64,000 nucleotides of DNA from Candidatus Tumulicola sp. (GTDB lineage Bacteria; Vulcanimicrobiota; Vulcanimicrobiia; Eremiobacterales; Eremiobacteraceae): assembly GCA_035601835.1 (NCBI GenBank), contig DATNNM010000011.1:310001-374000 (forward strand), written 5' to 3'. Within the stretch, counting starts at the first letter, position 1. Every line of letters begins with the position of its first letter. Under the pieces are notes generated by a model. That model was not told where the DNA came from. It ran no database searches and saw only the letters and a program-made list of their open reading frames with translations. The position numbers were made by a program, and so were the translations under genes. Below, piece by piece: positions 60,526 to 64,000 of this stretch.

Positions 60526-61089
60526 ATGAGCGACGCCCCGCTGACCGTGGCTGCCTTCGCGGGCAGCCTGCGCGAAAAATCCTACAACAAAATGCTGCTT
60601 CGGGCGGCCGGCAAACTGGCGCCACCCGGCATGCGCATCGAAACGATCGACATCAGCCAGATACCCCTGTACAACGCGGACCTGGAGCCGGCGAACACAC
60701 CACCTTCGGTGCGCGCGATGCGCGAGGCGATCCGGGCGGCGGACGCGCTGCTCATCGTCACGCCGGAATACAACTATTCGTTTTCCGGCGTCACCAAAAA
60801 CGTGATCGACTGGGCCTCGCGCCCGCCGGACGATTCGTGCCTCAACGACAAGCCCACCGCCATCGCGGGCGCCTCGGCCGGCGGCTTCGGTACGGTGCGC
60901 GCGCAGCTGCACCTGCGTCACGTCGCGGTCGAGACGAACATGTGGATCCTCAACGAGCCGGAAATGCGCGTCGCACGCGCGTGGCAGAAATTCGACGACG
61001 CGGGCGCGTTGACCGACGAAGATGTCGCCCAAGAATTGCGCGAACTGCTCGTAGCGCTGGCCGCTTGGACCCGCCGCCTAAAAGTGTAG
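60526..61089 (+). CDS. NADPH-dependent FMN reductase
   Basis: 187 residues with the flavodoxin-like fold. AFAGSLREKSYNKMLLRAA is the FMN-phosphate loop, and VTPEYNYSFSGVTKNVIDW and ASAGGFGTVRAQLHLR are the family signatures (PEYNxSxpgxLKNaiDw). Reduces FMN or quinones with NAD(P)H. Start at ATG 60526. A longer upstream frame overlaps the peroxidase end. Its TAG stop at 61087-61089 lies inside repeat copy 6. Confidence 0.92.
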   Translation: MSDAPLTVAAFAGSLREKSYNKMLLRAAGKLAPPGMRIETIDISQIPLYNADLEPANTPPSVRAMREAIRAADALLIVTPEYNYSFSGVTKNVIDWASRPPDDSCLNDKPTAIAGASAGGFGTVRAQLHLRHVAVETNMWILNEPEMRVARAWQKFDDAGALTDEDVAQELRELLVALAAWTRRLKV

Positions 61090-61109
61090 TGCCGGGGCTT
61101 TAGCCCCGG
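61085..61109. repeat. Palindromic terminator repeat, copy 6
   Basis: TGTAGTG plus CCGGGGCTTTAGCCCCGG. Its TAG is the stop codon of the FMN reductase. It lies between two genes on the same strand, and no U-run follows. Confidence 0.88.
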
Positions 61110-61125
61110 AAATGGAGGCAATCGC

Positions 61126-62049
61126 ATGCGCGAGCACATCGACCCGTTGCATTCCACGAATCCGGACCTGAGCCGCCGGACCTTCATCGGCGTAACGGCC
61201 GTCGCGGCGGGCGCGGCAAGTTCAATGGGAGCGGCGCTCGCCGCCGGTGAGGACTATGGCAAGCCGCACGCGCCGATCGTGCCGGAAAACGATCCGGACA
61301 TCCGGGTCGAGCGGCCGACGCTGGCGCGCGACGACGGCAACATCGACGCCTACGCCGCGCATCCGAAGAACGCGAACCAAAAAACGCCCGGCGTGGTGAT
61401 CGTGCAGCACATCTGGGGCGTGGACACCTCGATCCGCGACGTCGTGCGCCGTTTCGCGAAGGCCGGCTACGTCGCCATCGCGCCGAATCTGTTCGCGCGC
61501 TGGAATCCGCCGAGCGGTGACGGCGCAACCGATTACAAACCGTTCTCGGAGATCGCTTCGAAGCTCTCCGACGACCAAGTAGACAAAGATATCGCCGCCG
61601 GTGCGGCGTGGATCCGCACGCGCGCGCACGCGCAGCCTACCCAACGTCCGCCCAAAGTCGGCGTGCTCGGGTTCTGCATGGGCGGCAGCATAGCGCTGCG
61701 CGCGGCCGTCGACACGCCGACGTTCGACGCCGCGGCCATTTTCTACGGCAAAGTGCGATACGGGACGAGCGACACCGGGCCGATCACCGACATGGCGCTG
61801 GCATATTCAGATGAGATCCGCATGCCGGTCATCGGCAGCTGGGGTGGTCGAGACACGAGCATCTTGCCGGACGACGTGCGCGCGCTGGATCAGCGGCTCA
61901 AAACGCCGCACGACTTCAAGATCTATGCCGACACCGGCCACGCGTTTTTCGACGACCAGCGAAAATCATACAACGCGGCGGCGGCGCAGGACGCGTGGGC
62001 GCGCACCTTGGCCTGGTTCGGCAAATACCTAGCGGCAGCCGGAATGTAG
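61126..62049 (+). CDS. Tat-exported dienelactone hydrolase family protein
   Basis: 307 residues. The N-terminus has the twin-arginine motif LSRRTFIGVTAVAAGAASS, so it should be exported folded by TatAC (genes at 6098-7105). The alpha/beta-hydrolase core has GFCMGGSIALRAA with nucleophile Cys, WGGRDTSI with the Asp, and TGHAFFDDQ with the His. Dienelactone hydrolases open lactones in aromatic degradation, but secreted versions act on unknown esters. Its TAG stop lies in repeat copy 7. Confidence 0.9.
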   Translation: MREHIDPLHSTNPDLSRRTFIGVTAVAAGAASSMGAALAAGEDYGKPHAPIVPENDPDIRVERPTLARDDGNIDAYAAHPKNANQKTPGVVIVQHIWGVDTSIRDVVRRFAKAGYVAIAPNLFARWNPPSGDGATDYKPFSEIASKLSDDQVDKDIAAGAAWIRTRAHAQPTQRPPKVGVLGFCMGGSIALRAAVDTPTFDAAAIFYGKVRYGTSDTGPITDMALAYSDEIRMPVIGSWGGRDTSILPDDVRALDQRLKTPHDFKIYADTGHAFFDDQRKSYNAAAAQDAWARTLAWFGKYLAAAGM

Positions 62050-62069
62050 TGCCGGGGCTTTAGCCCCGG
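62045..62069. terminator. Palindromic terminator repeat, copy 7
   Basis: TGTAGTG plus CCGGGGCTTTAGCCCCGG followed by TTTTT, a good plus-strand terminator. It supplies TAG (62047-62049) to the dienelactone hydrolase and, on the other strand, TAA (62062-62060) to the M20 gene. Confidence 0.92.
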
Positions 62070-63241
62070 TTTTTCGGGGCGTCAAGCGCCAGCGCGGTCA
62101 TCATCTGCACGCCGGTCTCCAGCGCGCGCTCGTCGATCGCGAAGCGCGCGTTGTGATGCGGCACCGCGGTGCGCTCGTCGCTTTGCGATCCGATGAAGAA
62201 GAAGCAGCCCGGGCGCTTTTGCAGCATGAACGAGAAGTCTTCAGCGCCCATGGTCGGCGTGAAATCCACCGCGCGCTCGGCGCCGACCGTGCGCGCCGCG
62301 AGTTCGCGCACGTAGGCCGCCTCCTTGGCGTCGTTGACCGTGACGGGATAGCGCTCGAGATACTGGTAGTCGTAGGATGCGCCCGACGCCCCGCAGCAGC
62401 CCGAGAGGACCATTTCGATGCGAGGCTTCATCTGCGCGCGCTCTAGCGCCGAAAAGGCGCGCACCGTTCCGAGCAGCTTGACCTCGTCGGGGATCACGTT
62501 GTGAATCGTGCCGCCGTGAATGGCGCCGATCGTGACGACCGCGGGCTCGATCGGGTCGACGCGCCGGCTCACGACCGACTGGACCTGGTTGACGAACTGC
62601 GCGGCAGTCCAAATCGGGTCGATCGTCTGATGCGGCGCCGCGCCATGCCCGCCGCGGCCGCGGATCGTCACTTCGATCGAATCGCTCGATGCCATGACTG
62701 GCCCCGGGCGCACGAGCACCTGACCGCAGGCATACAGCGAAGCGAGGTGCAGACCGTAGACCCGCTCCACGTGCGGGTCGTCCAACAAGCGATCCTCGAT
62801 CATCGCCTTTGCGCCGCCTTTGCCCTCCTCCGCCGGCTGGAAGCACAGGACGATTGTGCCGCACAGCAGATCGCGGCGCTCCATGATCATCTGAGCCGCG
62901 CCGAGCAGAATCGCCACGTGTCCGTCGTGGCCGCAGGCGTGCATCGTGCCGGAATTCGTCGACGAGAAATCGACGCCGCTCTCTTCTGTGATCGGGAGTC
63001 CGTCCATGTCCGCGCGCAGCAAGATCGTGCAACCGGGTTTTTTCGTCCGCAGGACGCCAACGACGCCGGTCACGCCGACGCCGGTCTTGACCTCGTATCC
63101 CAATGCGCGGAGGCGTTCCGCGACGATGCCGGCGGTGCGATGCTCTTCAAAACCGAGTTCCGGGTGCGCGTGCAGATCGCGGCGCACCGAAACGACGTCG
63201 CGGAAGATCGCGGGCGAGACATCGAGGAGCGCGCCGGTCAT
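62060..63241 (-). CDS. M20-family amidohydrolase (aminoacylase/hippurate hydrolase type)
   Basis: About 393 residues from ATG 63241. RRDLHAHPELGFEEHRTA, LLRADMDGLPITEESG, MHACGHDGHVAILLGAA and FQPAEEGKGGAKAMIED carry the metal ligands, with GGHGAAPHQTIDP in the dimerisation domain and the catalytic Glu in PAEEG. Hydrolyses N-acyl amino acids or related amides. The last residues KNRG and the stop come from repeat copy 7. Start overlaps the upstream gene stop (ATGA). Confidence 0.92.
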   Translation of the reverse strand: MTGALLDVSPAIFRDVVSVRRDLHAHPELGFEEHRTAGIVAERLRALGYEVKTGVGVTGVVGVLRTKKPGCTILLRADMDGLPITEESGVDFSSTNSGTMHACGHDGHVAILLGAAQMIMERRDLLCGTIVLCFQPAEEGKGGAKAMIEDRLLDDPHVERVYGLHLASLYACGQVLVRPGPVMASSDSIEVTIRGRGGHGAAPHQTIDPIWTAAQFVNQVQSVVSRRVDPIEPAVVTIGAIHGGTIHNVIPDEVKLLGTVRAFSALERAQMKPRIEMVLSGCCGASGASYDYQYLERYPVTVNDAKEAAYVRELAARTVGAERAVDFTPTMGAEDFSFMLQKRPGCFFFIGSQSDERTAVPHHNARFAIDERALETGVQMMTALALDAPKNRG

Positions 63242-64000
63242 TTCGAATAGACCTGCTTCCACGAACGCCCGCCGTCGCCGGTCGCGAGGACCACGCCCTT
63301 GCTGCCGTTCACGCCTGCTACCCAGCCATGGCTTGAATCGACAAACGAGATCGCCGGCGGACTCGCGGCCGTGATCCCTAGGATCGTCGAAACCGACGTC
63401 CAGTGCGCGCCGGCGTCCGTGGTGCTGATGATCGTCACCGCGCCGGCGTCCTGGCACGGCAGACAGATGCCGAGCACGAACGCGGTGTTCGCGTCGGGCA
63501 CCGAGTAGTCGCCGGGCGCCTCAGCAGGTCCATCGGCGACGTTCACCTGCGGATAGGCATCGGGAGTTCTCTTGTTCTGCAGCACCGGATTCCAGTTGTT
63601 GCCCGTCTGGTCGCCGCGCACGAGCAGATAGGAACGCTGCTGCATTCCGCGCGCGCCGGTGGCGAAGAGCACCCACACGGAGCCGCCGTTGCAGCGCACG
63701 GTCGCGTACCACGTGATATGCGTGTCCACCGGCGCCGAGTACGCGTGCTGCCAGTCGGTGCCGAAATTTTTGCTGACGAGCACGGCCGCCTGATACGCGA
63801 CGAACGATGCATACGCGCCCGCGCTGCAGGCCGAATCGATCAGCAGCGGCTGATCCTCCAGGCGCCAGGTGTAGCCCTGATTCGATGCGACGGCAAGACG
63901 GCCGCCGAAGAACGGCGTGGAGCGTTCAGTGGCCTCGCTGGGCGCCATCGGAGAGCCGCCGGCGACCCCGAGTCCAAAACTCGGCTCGGAGAAACTGATG
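63238..64000 (-). CDS. BNR/photosystem-II-stability-factor-like beta-propeller protein, partial
   Basis: The frame is open to the right edge, so the start is missing. About 253 residues are visible. Blade-like repeats end in TTDAGAHWTSVST and ATGDGGRSWKQVYSK, with SFVDSSHGWVAGVNGS, typical of BNR/Ycf48-type propellers. CNGGSVWVLFATG and a few cysteines suggest an exported protein. Coupled to the M20 gene by an ATGA overlap. Function unknown. Confidence 0.78.
   Translation of the reverse strand, partial: ISFSEPSFGLGVAGGSPMAPSEATERSTPFFGGRLAVASNQGYTWRLEDQPLLIDSACSAGAYASFVAYQAAVLVSKNFGTDWQHAYSAPVDTHITWYATVRCNGGSVWVLFATGARGMQQRSYLLVRGDQTGNNWNPVLQNKRTPDAYPQVNVADGPAEAPGDYSVPDANTAFVLGICLPCQDAGAVTIISTTDAGAHWTSVSTILGITAASPPAISFVDSSHGWVAGVNGSKGVVLATGDGGRSWKQVYSK

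Overview
The window is high-GC DNA from a diderm bacterium. TolC, lipoprotein-type and other secreted proteins and a complete Tat pair point to an outer membrane. It probably comes from a poorly cultured terrestrial lineage. Candidatus Eremiobacterota (WPS-2) would fit the mix of short secreted hypotheticals, system II cytochrome c maturation and a Gram-positive-style lexA locus, but that placement is an inference with low confidence. No rRNA, tRNA or CRISPR array was seen.

Region by region: 0-9.7 kb holds housekeeping genes (an rsmI tail, metG, tatD) and a respiratory/secretory cluster (ubiE/menG, polyprenyl diphosphate synthase, tatA, tatC, resB, ccsA). 9.7-18 kb holds a glycosyltransferase and a permuted tetrapyrrole operon, hemC-hemB-mobA-hemL-rex-hemA-hemD, with the NADH sensor rex inside it. 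18-25.3 kb holds a methyltransferase, the ATGA-coupled ubiD-ubiA-solute binding protein run, and a CPA1 antiporter. 25.3-35.4 kb is a string of small secreted or membrane proteins and single enzymes. 35.6-46 kb is an AT-richer accessory island with gene remnants, dispersed repeats, orphan peptide permeases and proteins with HEPN-like Rx4H motifs. 46-64 kb returns to core genes: STAS-tolC, pnp/rpsO, lexA with a divergent LysM gene, panC-coaBC-coaX, an animal-type haem peroxidase, a Tat-exported dienelactone hydrolase and an M20 hydrolase.

The most striking object is at 25353-25916. It is a thioredoxin-fold gene whose first redox cysteine codon is an in-frame TGA (motif UGGC). A perfect 6-bp hairpin with a GU-containing loop lies 17 nt downstream, so it is a strong candidate selenoprotein. 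Split conventionally at the TGA, the gene would be missed. The second is an array of hairpins and a same-strand 9-mer, AACGTCCGG, about 14 copies between 36.9 and 40.8 kb, interleaved with minus-strand genes like a cassette array. The third is a 25-bp palindromic terminator repeat in seven copies that supplies stop codons to four genes, giving unrelated proteins the same NRG C-terminus.

The core genes fit together as an aerobic or microaerobic respiratory programme. Quinone synthesis (UbiE, UbiD, UbiA, polyprenyl synthase), haem synthesis and cytochrome c assembly (ResB/CcsA) are all present. Tat export is represented by the translocase and one clear Tat substrate, and Rex is placed to tie haem supply to the NADH/NAD ratio.
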